The notes beneath the pieces were generated by a model. That model had not been told where the DNA came from and searched no databases. It was given only the letters and a program-made list of their open reading frames with translations. A stretch of 61,102 nucleotides of DNA from positions 1 to 61,102 of IMG/VR virus record IMGVR_UViG_3300032893_000047; one strand, given 5' to 3'. Made by a program: the position numbers and the translations under genes. Source of the DNA: a virus. Every line of letters starts with the position of its first letter. Within the stretch, counting starts at the first letter, position 1. Of this stretch, positions 46,124-55,333 are shown in pieces.

Positions 46124-46891
46124 ATGAATAAAGAATTTGAAGGATGTATTTACGAAGTAGTATGCAGAGTAAATGGTAAGAAATATGTTGGTCAAACAAC
46201 AAATTTTAAACATCGGAAATCTTACCATTTGACTCCATCTACACACAAATATAATGCCAATCCATTATATTTGGATATAATAAAATATGGCAAAGACAAT
46301 TTTGAATTTAATGTTTTATTGGAGATAAAAGAATCTGATGAAAATATTTTTAAGTTCAAAATGCTTGAGCAAGAAAAATATTTTATTACGCTCTTTGATA
46401 GTATTAACAATGGATACAATTTAGAACTCGGAAATGAGTTGACGGCAAAAATGAAAATTCATTTAAGCGAGATTGCTAAAGGCAGAAAAGGATATTGGAC
46501 TGGCAAGCATTTGTCTGAAAAAATAAAACGCAAAATAAGTAAAGCACAAAAAGGCAAACCAGCATGGAATAAAGGTTTAAAATTAAACGGTTCTCAAAAA
46601 AATATGAATCGAGATAAAATTGGTAAACCTTCATGGAATAAAGGACTTATAAATGCTTATTCAAAAAAAACTCTCAAAAAAATGAGTGAAGGACGCAAAG
46701 GCAAATGTGCTGGTAAAGATAGTGGCAGGGCAAGAAAAGTTATAAATATTGATACCGGACTTATTTTTGACACAATACAAGAAGCGGCAAAATGTTATAA
46801 AATAACATATAGTAATATATCAAATTGTTGTGCGGGAAGAATAAAAACATCTGGCGGTTACCATTGGAAATACTTTGACGAACGAAAATAA
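46124..46891 (+). CDS. GIY-YIG homing endonuclease, 255 aa
   Basis: Nuclease domain: GCIYEVVCRVNGKKYVGQTT, KHRKSYHL and the Glu in EQEKYFITLFDS. It is followed by NUMOD3 repeats (KHLSEKIKRKISKAQKGKPA, GKPSWNKGL, KMSEGRKGK) and a NUMOD1 end (ATNTI-like IFDTIQEAAKCYKITYSNIS). This is a free-standing Seg/intron-type homing nuclease placed between the major capsid gene and a connector gene, a usual target zone. Confidence 0.9.
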   Translation: MNKEFEGCIYEVVCRVNGKKYVGQTTNFKHRKSYHLTPSTHKYNANPLYLDIIKYGKDNFEFNVLLEIKESDENIFKFKMLEQEKYFITLFDSINNGYNLELGNELTAKMKIHLSEIAKGRKGYWTGKHLSEKIKRKISKAQKGKPAWNKGLKLNGSQKNMNRDKIGKPSWNKGLINAYSKKTLKKMSEGRKGKCAGKDSGRARKVINIDTGLIFDTIQEAAKCYKITYSNISNCCAGRIKTSGGYHWKYFDERK

Positions 46892-46930
46892 AAGATCGTT
46901 GATCTTTTAAAAAAAACATAGGAGTTGAAT

Positions 46931-47545
46931 ATGCTTATTAACAATACCGATGACAGAGTTTTGGTTATGCCAAAGAAGGCAGGAGCAGACTCAAAGACAT
47001 CAAGTACGGTAAGGCTTATCCCCGGTATCAATGAAATCCCGACAGAGTTATGGACACAATTCAAGCGTCATTCTGGCATAAAGGCAAAACTCGATTCGGG
47101 AAAATTAATCGAGATCAAAAAGGATGTAGATAAGAAAATCGAAGCAAAAATCGAAAAAGATGAAACTGAATTTGCAAAAGAAATCGAAGAAGTTAAAAAA
47201 CTCAAACGCAAAATAAAGGCAAAAAGATTAAAGGGCGAAGACTTAACCGTAGCCAAAAAGAAAGTTGATGAGTTTGAGTCTGCTCATGACGCAATACTTG
47301 AAGACATTGCGGCAGAAGAATCCCAATATCTTGATCCATTATCCAATTTTGAGTCATTAACATCCGATGAAAAAGAAAAATATATTAAAGATTGTTATGA
47401 CGTTGAATTGTTGAACAAATGGAAAAAAGAAGACAAAAAAGCGGACTACAGAAGCCTTATTATTGAACAAATAGAATTCATCGAGACCGCTCCGACACAG
47501 GAAAGGATTGCATCACCTAAAAAACCAGAAGATTTGAGAAGGTAA
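46931..47545 (+). CDS. Head-tail region protein with Lys/Glu-rich core, 204 aa
   Basis: ATG 46931 lies 6 nt after GGAG. Residues 1-45 are beta-rich (TVRLIPGINEIPTELWTQFK), then about 90 residues of charged coiled coil (EEVKKLKRKIKAKRLKGEDL), then a short end. Position between capsid and connector suggests a minor head protein. Confidence 0.55.
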   Translation: MLINNTDDRVLVMPKKAGADSKTSSTVRLIPGINEIPTELWTQFKRHSGIKAKLDSGKLIEIKKDVDKKIEAKIEKDETEFAKEIEEVKKLKRKIKAKRLKGEDLTVAKKKVDEFESAHDAILEDIAAEESQYLDPLSNFESLTSDEKEKYIKDCYDVELLNKWKKEDKKADYRSLIIEQIEFIETAPTQERIASPKKPEDLRR

Positions 47546-47546
47546 C

Positions 47547-47957
47547 ATGAGCCTTGATATAAGCGTTGTATTATCAGCGATAGCCCCGCAGTTCGATGCA
47601 CCTTTCGATCAGAATGTCAGGGAGATTCATATTGACATGGCAAAGCCCCGGACTGCGATGCAATGGTTTGGAGCAGATAAATATCCGATCGCAGTGGCAT
47701 TAAGGGCGGCACATACGCTCGTATTAAGACAACACGAATTGTCATTTCCGGGATCAGCAGGGACAACGCAATCAATGCATGAAGGGGATCAATCTATCGC
47801 ATTCGGGAAAAAAAGTACTAAGTACGGCGATGATTATTTGAAGATGACAAAATATGGGGAGGATTTGATTTCCTTGCGGGATGGAGCGAATACAACGTTT
47901 GGCATTGTTAATAAGTATAATCCGAGTAGCGGAATACTGAATATCAATATATATTAA
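47547..47957 (+). CDS. Head-tail connector (DUF4054), 136 aa
   Basis: Typical start LSAIAPQFDAPFDQNVREIH and GADKYPIAVALRAAHTLVLR, then YGEDLISLRDG, fit the DUF4054 adaptor family that sits under the portal. ATG 47547 lies one base after the previous stop. Confidence 0.75.
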   Translation: MSLDISVVLSAIAPQFDAPFDQNVREIHIDMAKPRTAMQWFGADKYPIAVALRAAHTLVLRQHELSFPGSAGTTQSMHEGDQSIAFGKKSTKYGDDYLKMTKYGEDLISLRDGANTTFGIVNKYNPSSGILNINIY

Positions 47958-47967
47958 GGAGTTAAAT

Positions 47968-48996
47968 ATGTTTTGGGATCAACAGGCATGGTTTAGGGCT
48001 GGAGTTTTCGGCGATTACAAAGGCGGAAATTATTCCATTTTCAATACAGATGGCAGTTTGCAATTTTTCGGAAGTGCGGGAATAAAATCATCGAAATACA
48101 AAGAATATTTTCTTGATCCGACGGACGGGAAAGATACAAATAAGGGGAAGACGCCGACATCGGCATTCAAGACACTTACGGCAGCAAAGGCAGTCATGGT
48201 CGACGGAGATCATTTGACACTGATCGGGCTCGCAGATGCAATCAATTTGAGTGCTAATATGGATTGGAATCTTAATGGATGCGTATTCGACGGATATTGC
48301 GCGCCGTTATTCACCGGGAAAAGAGCGAGAATACAGCAATTATCCTCGGCAACGACAATGAATCTTTTTACGGTTTCGGGATATGGCAACATATTCAGAA
48401 ACTTAAGATTTTTCCATGGAGTTGCAGATGCAACGAGTCTTGTTTGTATGACAGTAACCGGGCAAAGAAATCTATTTGTCAATTGTGAAATATCTGGTAT
48501 CGGCGATGCGGCAATGAACGTTGCTAACGCAGCAAGTCTTGTAATAGACGGCGGATCTGAAAACGCATTCATTTATTGTTATATCGGACTTGATACAATC
48601 GGCAGAGGTGCAAATCCTAACGAAATAGTTTTCAAGAATGCAGCGACAAGAAACCTTTTCGATTGTTGCCATATAGTTGCTTATTTGAACTCTGGAGCAA
48701 CTGCTTACAGTCTTGTAAAGATACTTACAGGAACTGGAATTGATAGATGGCAAAAGTTCAGAAATTGCCTTTTCCAGACCGATTCGGAAAATCAAACCGT
48801 TACAATGGCGAGTGCATTCAGCATTCCTTCGGGAATTGTGCAGGGTAAAATTATTCTTGAAGGTGCTGATACAATGTTGTTGACAGATGGATCAACCGGA
48901 TCGGGTGCATGGGATTCAAATAGCCGTGGTATTATATGGAATAATACGCCAGCGCCGGCAGCGACAGCCCTTGGAGGAATTTCTACAAAGAAATAA
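47968..48996 (+). CDS. Right-handed beta-helix structural protein, 342 aa
   Basis: DPTDGKDTNKGKTPTSAFKT is the usual N-terminal cap of pectate-lyase-like beta helices, followed by repeats such as NIFRNLRFFHGVAD, RNLFVNCEISGIG, NAFIYCYIG and RNLFDCCHIV. Such proteins decorate heads or necks or act on glycans. Its location in the connector block suggests a head or neck fibre. A terminator follows. Confidence 0.65.
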   Translation: MFWDQQAWFRAGVFGDYKGGNYSIFNTDGSLQFFGSAGIKSSKYKEYFLDPTDGKDTNKGKTPTSAFKTLTAAKAVMVDGDHLTLIGLADAINLSANMDWNLNGCVFDGYCAPLFTGKRARIQQLSSATTMNLFTVSGYGNIFRNLRFFHGVADATSLVCMTVTGQRNLFVNCEISGIGDAAMNVANAASLVIDGGSENAFIYCYIGLDTIGRGANPNEIVFKNAATRNLFDCCHIVAYLNSGATAYSLVKILTGTGIDRWQKFRNCLFQTDSENQTVTMASAFSIPSGIVQGKIILEGADTMLLTDGSTGSGAWDSNSRGIIWNNTPAPAATALGGISTKK

Positions 48997-49009
48997 TATT
49001 TAAATTTAA

Positions 49010-49031
49010 GGCTCTTTTTTAAGAGCCTTTT
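49010..49031 (+). terminator. Terminator inside the late operon
   Basis: GGCTCTT-TTTT-AAGAGCC (49010-49027), perfect 7-bp stem, then TTTTG. It would reduce transcription into the tail genes, so antitermination or another promoter is needed. Confidence 0.8.
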
Positions 49032-49138
49032 GTTGAAATATGAAATATTTACTTTTTAAGAATATAGATCGTGGTTATAAAAAAAATCAGATTTATGCCT
49101 ATGAAAATGTTTTGACAAAGAAATATAAGGGGAAGATT

Positions 49139-49501
49139 ATGGCGACAATCTCAGCGTATATGACTGGATTATATATATCAAAATATGCGACTCAAAGGGA
49201 TGGCAATTCTTTTGAATATAGAGATTCAATAACAAATGGATCGGCAAATACCGGGAATGCTGTAATTATCCCGCAAAATGCAAAAGTAGCGAAAGCAACT
49301 ATTGCACCGGCGACAGGGTCGGGTAAAATTCAAGGTTGTATTAACCTTGTTGCAGATATCATTGCCAATCCCGATGCTTGTACTTGGGTAGATTTGACGG
49401 CGACTGTTTCGGCGGTAACAAATATTGATGTTACTGGATATTCGGCAGTCAGACAGGTAAACGTTTCGGGGACAACGGCTTTTTACGTTAGGACAGCATG
49501 A
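49139..49501 (+). CDS. Small structural protein, 120 aa
   Basis: ATG 49139 has AAGGGGAAG upstream; the longer frame from 49040 is basic and lacks a site. Beta-rich, Ala/Thr/Val-rich sequence like minor virion proteins. Overlaps the next gene by 4 bases. Confidence 0.55.
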   Translation: MATISAYMTGLYISKYATQRDGNSFEYRDSITNGSANTGNAVIIPQNAKVAKATIAPATGSGKIQGCINLVADIIANPDACTWVDLTATVSAVTNIDVTGYSAVRQVNVSGTTAFYVRTA

Positions 49502-50043
49502 GCAAGGCAAAAGTTCATTCTACCGTAACAGTTCAAGATTTAGGATGGGATAAAATCCTGAAAGAGCATAAAGACCTTGACGGCTTTTCGGTAGAAGCGG
49601 GACTATATGGGCGGGGTGACAATCCACGGAGCAATATTGCAATGCGTGGATTTATCAATGAATATGGAATACGAATTGATGTCACTGATAAAATGAGAGG
49701 TTATTTGCATTCGATAGGATTGCATTTAAAAGCAGATACGGCGGTGATAACAATCCCATCAAGACCGTTCATGCGGGATGCGTTTGAAAAGAATCATACA
49801 TTGTTGATGGAAAGTATATCCAAATGGTACGGTGAGGTCATTGAAAAAAAGATAGAACTAAAAACGTTCTTTGATAGAATCGGCGTTATGATGACCGAAC
49901 AAATTAAGAATTCTATTCGTGATGGCGGATGGGTATCAAATCATCCAATAACGATAGAAATTAAAGGATCATCAAGACCTTTGATTGATAGTGGAGAAAT
50001 GCTGGAAAGCGTTAAATATCAAGTTGTCAGGACGGTAGAATAA
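49498..50043 (+). CDS. Tail completion / virion morphogenesis protein, 181 aa
   Basis: VEAGLYGRGDNPRSNIAMRG, IPSRPFMRDAFEKN and SSRPLIDSGEMLESVKYQV are characteristic of the virion morphogenesis and tail-completion family of myoviruses. It works at the head-tail joint. Confidence 0.7.
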   Translation: MSKAKVHSTVTVQDLGWDKILKEHKDLDGFSVEAGLYGRGDNPRSNIAMRGFINEYGIRIDVTDKMRGYLHSIGLHLKADTAVITIPSRPFMRDAFEKNHTLLMESISKWYGEVIEKKIELKTFFDRIGVMMTEQIKNSIRDGGWVSNHPITIEIKGSSRPLIDSGEMLESVKYQVVRTVE

Positions 50044-50393
50044 TGGCGGTAATGTTTCCAAAAGCATACAATATAAAAACAAGCCAAGCGGGAAATTATA
50101 TAAATGGCAGATGGGTTGAGGGTGCTAAGGTAAGTAATACGATAATTGGGAATGCATTTCCGATGACAAGTGATCAAGTAGCAAGACTTGATATTGGTGA
50201 TAAGAATATCGGTAAAATATCATTGATAACGGATCAGGATTTGAATATATCGAATAAAACAGACCAGACAAGAGGCGATTATATTCAATTCTCGGATGGA
50301 ATGTGGTATGAACTGATTGCGGTTAATTTGCATAAAGGCATATTACCTCATAAGACTTATATCGGAGAGTATAGAAAAAATGAAACTATATGA
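50043..50393 (+). CDS. Head closure or neck protein, 116 aa
   Basis: Begins AVMFPKAYNIKTSQAGNYIN and is a small beta-rich protein in the usual slot between the tail-completion and tail-terminator genes. Overlaps the next gene by 14 bases. Confidence 0.55.
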   Translation: MAVMFPKAYNIKTSQAGNYINGRWVEGAKVSNTIIGNAFPMTSDQVARLDIGDKNIGKISLITDQDLNISNKTDQTRGDYIQFSDGMWYELIAVNLHKGILPHKTYIGEYRKNETI

Positions 50394-51135
50394 TGATTTT
50401 TTATACCCGGTAGTTGATATGATGGTAAATCAGAGAACAAAGTTTTCTGATTATGCCGAGTTTACAAAAGATTCAGATCAAGTAATCGGAGTCGATCATA
50501 CAGATAGTCACGGTACTATCATACATACGAAGTTTATAACGGATGCAATTTTAAAAGTTGGTCAATACATAAAGTACAACAATGATGATTCAGTATATTA
50601 TGCTCAAATACAAAGTATTGATACCGAAACATCGTTGACACTGACCGCAGTATATCAGGGGAACGGAGGGACGGGAATCGGATATCAATCTGAAACGAAA
50701 ATACCTGTAATCATTGATGCGAAAAATAATCCCGTTCCCTCTATATTATATATTGTCATTAAAGAGCCGGCTATTATTGATATGTCTGAAGGGCAGGCGA
50801 TCAATGACGGATTAGCAGATGAAACAACCGGGATTCAAAGATCATGGTTATATAGAAAGGCGACCATACAGGTTGAAGAAATAAAAGGGAATGGAGACGT
50901 TCTTAAACGCATTGAAAGGAGTTTGTATACTCCCGAAGTCAAGAGATTTTGCAGGGCGTTATATTGCGCTGTTCAAAAATGTCAAGATATAAAGAACGCT
51001 TCAGAAATGCTTGGAATGTTATTTGAGTATAGAAATATCATGGACATCTCGGTTGAGTATCCGGATATTTTTGAATATAAAACCGGAGGTATTAAGGATG
51101 TATCATTTACAGGGAAATATGACGAGGAGGAATAA
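50380..51135 (+). CDS. Neck/tail terminator protein (gp12-like), 251 aa
   Basis: ATG 50380 inside the previous gene. LYDDFLYPVVDMMVNQ, the inserted HTDSHGTIIH domain, KNNPVPSILYIVIKEPAIID and the end YPDIFEYKTGGIKDVSFTGKY resemble phage neck terminator proteins of the LIC_12616 type. One base before the sheath gene. Confidence 0.6.
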   Translation: MKLYDDFLYPVVDMMVNQRTKFSDYAEFTKDSDQVIGVDHTDSHGTIIHTKFITDAILKVGQYIKYNNDDSVYYAQIQSIDTETSLTLTAVYQGNGGTGIGYQSETKIPVIIDAKNNPVPSILYIVIKEPAIIDMSEGQAINDGLADETTGIQRSWLYRKATIQVEEIKGNGDVLKRIERSLYTPEVKRFCRALYCAVQKCQDIKNASEMLGMLFEYRNIMDISVEYPDIFEYKTGGIKDVSFTGKYDEEE

Positions 51136-52491
51136 ATGAGCAATTTGTCAGATAGAGTGGATATTCAGATAAGCAGGGAAACATCGACGCCGAGTGTAGC
51201 ATCATTCGGGACGCCTGCTATTATAGCGGAGTTTGCGACAAGCAAAACAAGTCCCGCATTTGATCGTACGAGAATATATTCGAGTACCGCCGAAATGATT
51301 GCCGATGGATGGTTGACTACCGATGAAGTATATAAAAGAGCACAGATTATATTTCAGCAAAATCCAAAGGTTTCTTATATCAGAATCGGCAGAAAAAATC
51401 CAGAGACCGAAGACTGGACGGCAGCACTTACAGCAATCAAAATTGATTCTGATGATTGGTTCGCTTTTGATGTTATATGCACTGAAAAAGGACTTATTAC
51501 AATTTCAGGAGATTATGTTACCGGATCAACAATTGTGGCGACTATAAACGGAACGGCGGTTCCGGGTGTATCATGGACTACAGATATGCAACACACAATG
51601 GGAGCATTAAAGACGGCAATTGAATCGGCTATAACAGGAGCGAAATGTACTGTAGGGGCAACTCCTTTCAGAACTATGACCATTGAACTTGATAGCGGGA
51701 ATATAACGTCTGCCTCATTCGTTTCAACAGGAGGAGCAACAAATCCGACATCAAGTGCGACTTATACGGTAAGTGACGATGTTCTTGAAGTTGCCGCATG
51801 GGCTGAAGAAGAAAAGAAAATATATTTCTTGACAGCGCCTGATACCGATATTCCAACATCAAGTACCGGGGATATATTCAGTCAATTGAAAGCGTTGAAT
51901 TATGATAATACGGTTCTTTGTTATCATCCAACAAGTTCGCTTTTTGGTTCTGGATGGATTGGCGAATGTATGCCTTTCAATTTTCCAACCGATTCGGCAA
52001 AGGCTCAATCATGGGATTGTAAAACCATTAAAGGCATAGCGGCATATGCCTTGACATCTTCTCAAAGAGGTTATATCGTCGGAGCGACGAATACAGATAA
52101 CGGCAAATGCGGAAATATCTATACGACTACCGCAGGAATTGATAATACAGAAAAAGGAATATGTGCTTCAGGAGAATCAATTGAGGTAATCGCCGGGATA
52201 TATTGGCTTGAGGCAAGGATCGCCGAAAATGTATTTACTGAAAAAGTTCAATCCAGAATTATACCGATGACCAATCCGGGTATACAGGTTATCGAGGGAA
52301 GAGTCAGAGAAATCCTTGAACTTGGAGTTGCAAACGGGTTGATAAAAAAGATAGTATCTTTGACCGTACCAGATGAATCTGCAATATCAGATGCGGATTT
52401 GAACGCTGGGCTATTGGAAGGCGTAGAGTTTGAAATACAACTTGCGAGAGCAATAAAAAAGACAGTAATTAAGGGTCGGGTTACGGCATAA
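51136..52491 (+). CDS. Tail sheath protein (DUF3383), 451 aa
   Basis: ATG 51136 after GAGGAGGAATAA. SDRVDIQISRETSTPSVASF, YKRAQIIFQQNPKVSYIRIG, a Lys/Thr-rich middle, LTSSQRGYIVGATNT and the end FEIQLARAIKKTVIKGRVTA are diagnostic of DUF3383 sheaths. It shows that the virion has a contractile tail. Confidence 0.9.
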   Translation: MSNLSDRVDIQISRETSTPSVASFGTPAIIAEFATSKTSPAFDRTRIYSSTAEMIADGWLTTDEVYKRAQIIFQQNPKVSYIRIGRKNPETEDWTAALTAIKIDSDDWFAFDVICTEKGLITISGDYVTGSTIVATINGTAVPGVSWTTDMQHTMGALKTAIESAITGAKCTVGATPFRTMTIELDSGNITSASFVSTGGATNPTSSATYTVSDDVLEVAAWAEEEKKIYFLTAPDTDIPTSSTGDIFSQLKALNYDNTVLCYHPTSSLFGSGWIGECMPFNFPTDSAKAQSWDCKTIKGIAAYALTSSQRGYIVGATNTDNGKCGNIYTTTAGIDNTEKGICASGESIEVIAGIYWLEARIAENVFTEKVQSRIIPMTNPGIQVIEGRVREILELGVANGLIKKIVSLTVPDESAISDADLNAGLLEGVEFEIQLARAIKKTVIKGRVTA

Positions 52492-52501
52492 GGAGGAATA
52501 G

Positions 52502-52936
52502 ATGAATGATCTACAAACAAGAAGTTATGATCCGAAACAGGTAATAATGACCTTTGGAGGAATAACAGTAACGGGATATATTTCTGGGACTTTTATCGAA
52601 GTTGAAAAAGAAGACGGATTCAAAGAAGACGTTGGAGCGGATGGAACTGAAAATAGAACAAATACAAATAAGACAGGTGCAAATCTGAAGGTTTCAATTC
52701 AGCAGCAATCTTTGACAAACGATCAATTTTCTGCAGTTCACGAGGCAGACATAAAGAGCAATACCGGAAAAGCACCGTTGACTATCAAAGATGGAAACGG
52801 AACGACATTGGTATACTCAAAACAAGCGTATATAAAAAATTATGCTAAAATAAATTACGGAGAAAGTGCTACCGGGAGGGAATGGAATTTCAGATTGCCG
52901 AACGTAGGTATATTAGTTGGAGGAAATCTCGTCTAA
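52502..52936 (+). CDS. Tail tube protein (DUF3277), 144 aa
   Basis: ATG 52502 after AAGGAGG. YDPKQVIMTFGGITVTGYIS, FIEVEKEDGFKEDVGADGT, and RTNTNKTGANLKVSIQQQS match DUF3277 tube proteins, which follow DUF3383 sheaths. Confidence 0.88.
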   Translation: MNDLQTRSYDPKQVIMTFGGITVTGYISGTFIEVEKEDGFKEDVGADGTENRTNTNKTGANLKVSIQQQSLTNDQFSAVHEADIKSNTGKAPLTIKDGNGTTLVYSKQAYIKNYAKINYGESATGREWNFRLPNVGILVGGNLV

Positions 52937-52958
52937 AAAAAATATATAGGAGAAATAT

Positions 52959-53471
52959 ATGGAATTGAAGACAGAAATTAAAGAAATTGACGGAGTTAAA
53001 TTTCTTATCACCCAATCACCCGGGAGAGCGGTAATAAGGCTTGATAAGAAGACAACTCAATTATTATTACCCGCAGCCAAATCAATCATGAGCGAATTCA
53101 AAAAAGTTAATAGTTATCTTGATCTTGACTTGTCAAGCATGATTGGTTCACTCGAAGAAGTTTTATCATCGATGACCGAAGATGAATACGAAGAATATGT
53201 CTTTCAAATGGTCAATGATACAAGAGCACAATTCACATCCGAAAAAAAACTCAAGGTAGTGGAATTAAGAAATGTAGAATCTTTCGATGAAGTATTCACG
53301 GGAAGATCACCATTGACGGTGTATAAATTACTCTTTGAAATTATGAAGGTTAATAGGTTTGCTTTTTTCGAGTTGGTGGGTGGGTCGGGAATCAGTCTAA
53401 CAGGTATCTTTCAAAATCTGAAGAAGAAAACAGGGAAACAACCAGACGAATCGGAAGTATCGGAGACTTAG
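52959..53471 (+). CDS. Tail assembly chaperone, upstream frame, 170 aa
   Basis: ATG 52959 after TAGGAG. Helical protein between tube and tape measure, the usual chaperone slot. A second frame (-1) runs past its stop into 53659. The A-GGG-AAA-C run at 53432-53439 is a possible, non-ideal shift site. Confidence 0.7.
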   Translation: MELKTEIKEIDGVKFLITQSPGRAVIRLDKKTTQLLLPAAKSIMSEFKKVNSYLDLDLSSMIGSLEEVLSSMTEDEYEEYVFQMVNDTRAQFTSEKKLKVVELRNVESFDEVFTGRSPLTVYKLLFEIMKVNRFAFFELVGGSGISLTGIFQNLKKKTGKQPDESEVSET

Positions 53472-53479
53472 ACGATGAA

Positions 53480-53659
53480 ATGAAAGAGGAATGGTTATTT
53501 TGGCGACTGGTAGAAAAAGATTTTTCTATATTCGTCAATCAAGACCATATCAGTTACCCGGAAATGTGTAAGTTGAATGCTATAATTGACAGAAAAGAAG
53601 ATCAAGATAGTGCTTATCATGAATATATGAGAGAAAAATTGAATAAGGATATAAAATAA
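53480..53659 (+). CDS. Tail assembly chaperone, downstream -1 frame, at least 59 aa
   Basis: The -1 frame is open well before ATG 53480 and to TAA 53657-53659, one base before the tape measure gene. Encodes MKEEWLFWRLVEKDFSIF and an acidic helical end. The ribosome site for 53480 is weak (GGAG 14 nt away), so frameshift from the upstream gene, as in many phage chaperone pairs, is likely. Confidence 0.6.
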   Translation: MKEEWLFWRLVEKDFSIFVNQDHISYPEMCKLNAIIDRKEDQDSAYHEYMREKLNKDIK

Positions 53660-55333
53660 ATGGCAGACGGAATAACAATTCGGCAATTAATAAACAAAAT
53701 TTCGTTTTCGGTAGATCACGAAGGTCTCAAAGAATCAGAAAGCAAATTCAACGAATTTAAAGAAAGTGCCAGTAAAATAGGCGAGGGAATAATGAAGTTC
53801 GCCGAGAGAGTTGTTGAGGCTGGTGCGGCTGTATTTGAATTTACCAATCTTGTCGCACATAATGCCGATGAAGTAGCGAAGACAGCCAGGGACATAGGAA
53901 TTGGCGGAGAAGCACTTCAGGAATTCCGATATGGTGCGAAATTGGCAGGTATTGAAACTCAAAATCTCGATCAAGGTCTAAAATTATTCACGAGAAATGT
54001 CGGTAAAGTAGCCGAAGGTACCGCCGGAAAAAACAATCCTTTTTCAATTCTTGGGATAAGCGTTAAGGATAATCAGGGAAAATTAAAAGATCAACAAGAA
54101 TTATTGCTTGAAGTATCAGATAAGATGAAAGGAATAACCGATCAGTCATTAAAGGCTGCGATTTCCATGCAATTATTTGGCAGGTCCGGGATTCGTATGG
54201 GGCAATGGCTTTCCCAGGGAAGAGAAGAGATTGAAAAAACAAGTCAAGAAGCAATTAATCTCGGGTATGTTTTTTCTGAAGATACTCTCAAAGCGGGCGA
54301 AGAACTAACCGAAAATATAGAAAGAATGGAAACAGTTGTTAAAGGTCTCGGGAAACGTCTCGGTGCTGCATTATTCCCGGTTGTTAACGAAGTCACTTCA
54401 GGACTACTTAATATATTCGCTCAAACTGATTTTATAAGCATAATTAAAAAACTTGCCGGGGGATTGGGGGCAATATTAAAAGGTGTTTTCAATGCACTCG
54501 TCCCGGTATTCAAATTAATTACTCCAATCATGAATATCTTAGCGGATGTTATTACAAAAGTTACATCATTTGTTGATACTGCAGCGGTGCCGATGCTTAA
54601 TAAATTTATTACCAGACTTATCCCGATTATTGAAAAAATAGGAACTATTATTGGAGAAAATATTATTCCTGCAATAATCGACATTGCAAAAATAATGATG
54701 CCTATTCTTGAAAGTCTTTTTGATTTGCTTTTTCCTATCCTGGATATGCTTATGCCTATTATAAGTATAATAATGCGTGTCCTGGGTATTGTATCAAAAA
54801 TGATTTTGACACAAATATCAATGCCATTAAGAATAATAATAACTCTACTGGCGCAAATGTTTGACAAAGTAAGTATTGTATTGGTTCCAGTATTGAATAT
54901 AATCGATGCAATATTATCAAAGATCAGCGAGATAGTAACATTTGTTTCCGAAAAAGTTCTCGGATTATTTGATCTTTTGATTAAAGGAAAATTCAAAGAA
55001 GCGTTTTTCTTTTTGATAGATTCGATCAAGCAGGCATTTTTTAACGTGCTTAACTTTTTTGTAGACGGAGCAAATGCCGTTTTGAAAGTTCTTAATACGG
55101 TATTACCGCATAAAATTGAATTGATTAAAAGATTCAATGAAGATAAAAATAAATCACTAAATCAGATAACAAATAATCAAAATACTAAATCAAATATAAT
55201 AAATATGAATAATCAATTTGATATAAGTGGGGCGACAGGATCACCGAATGATATTAAAAATGCTGTCAATGTTGCAGCGCAGAATGTCATGAACTTGCAA
55301 TTGAAAAAATTACTTATTTCGGCGGGGTATTAA
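53660..55333 (+). CDS. Tape measure protein, 557 aa
   Basis: ATG 53660. First 220 residues are a soluble helical part (KFNEFKESASKIGEGIMKFA; DIGIGGEALQEFRYGAKLAG); residues about 255-470 are long hydrophobic helices (GLGAILKGVFNALVPVF, IIENIIP-type). By the usual 0.15 nm per residue it predicts a short tail of about 80-85 nm. Confidence 0.85.
   Translation: MADGITIRQLINKISFSVDHEGLKESESKFNEFKESASKIGEGIMKFAERVVEAGAAVFEFTNLVAHNADEVAKTARDIGIGGEALQEFRYGAKLAGIETQNLDQGLKLFTRNVGKVAEGTAGKNNPFSILGISVKDNQGKLKDQQELLLEVSDKMKGITDQSLKAAISMQLFGRSGIRMGQWLSQGREEIEKTSQEAINLGYVFSEDTLKAGEELTENIERMETVVKGLGKRLGAALFPVVNEVTSGLLNIFAQTDFISIIKKLAGGLGAILKGVFNALVPVFKLITPIMNILADVITKVTSFVDTAAVPMLNKFITRLIPIIEKIGTIIGENIIPAIIDIAKIMMPILESLFDLLFPILDMLMPIISIIMRVLGIVSKMILTQISMPLRIIITLLAQMFDKVSIVLVPVLNIIDAILSKISEIVTFVSEKVLGLFDLLIKGKFKEAFFFLIDSIKQAFFNVLNFFVDGANAVLKVLNTVLPHKIELIKRFNEDKNKSLNQITNNQNTKSNIINMNNQFDISGATGSPNDIKNAVNVAAQNVMNLQLKKLLISAGY

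Noticed and set aside
54421-55137. Minus-strand frame of 238 codons inside the tape measure gene
   Set aside because: It mirrors the hydrophobic repeat region of the tape measure gene, has no promoter or ribosome site, and no recognisable domain, unlike the antisense gene in the intein.
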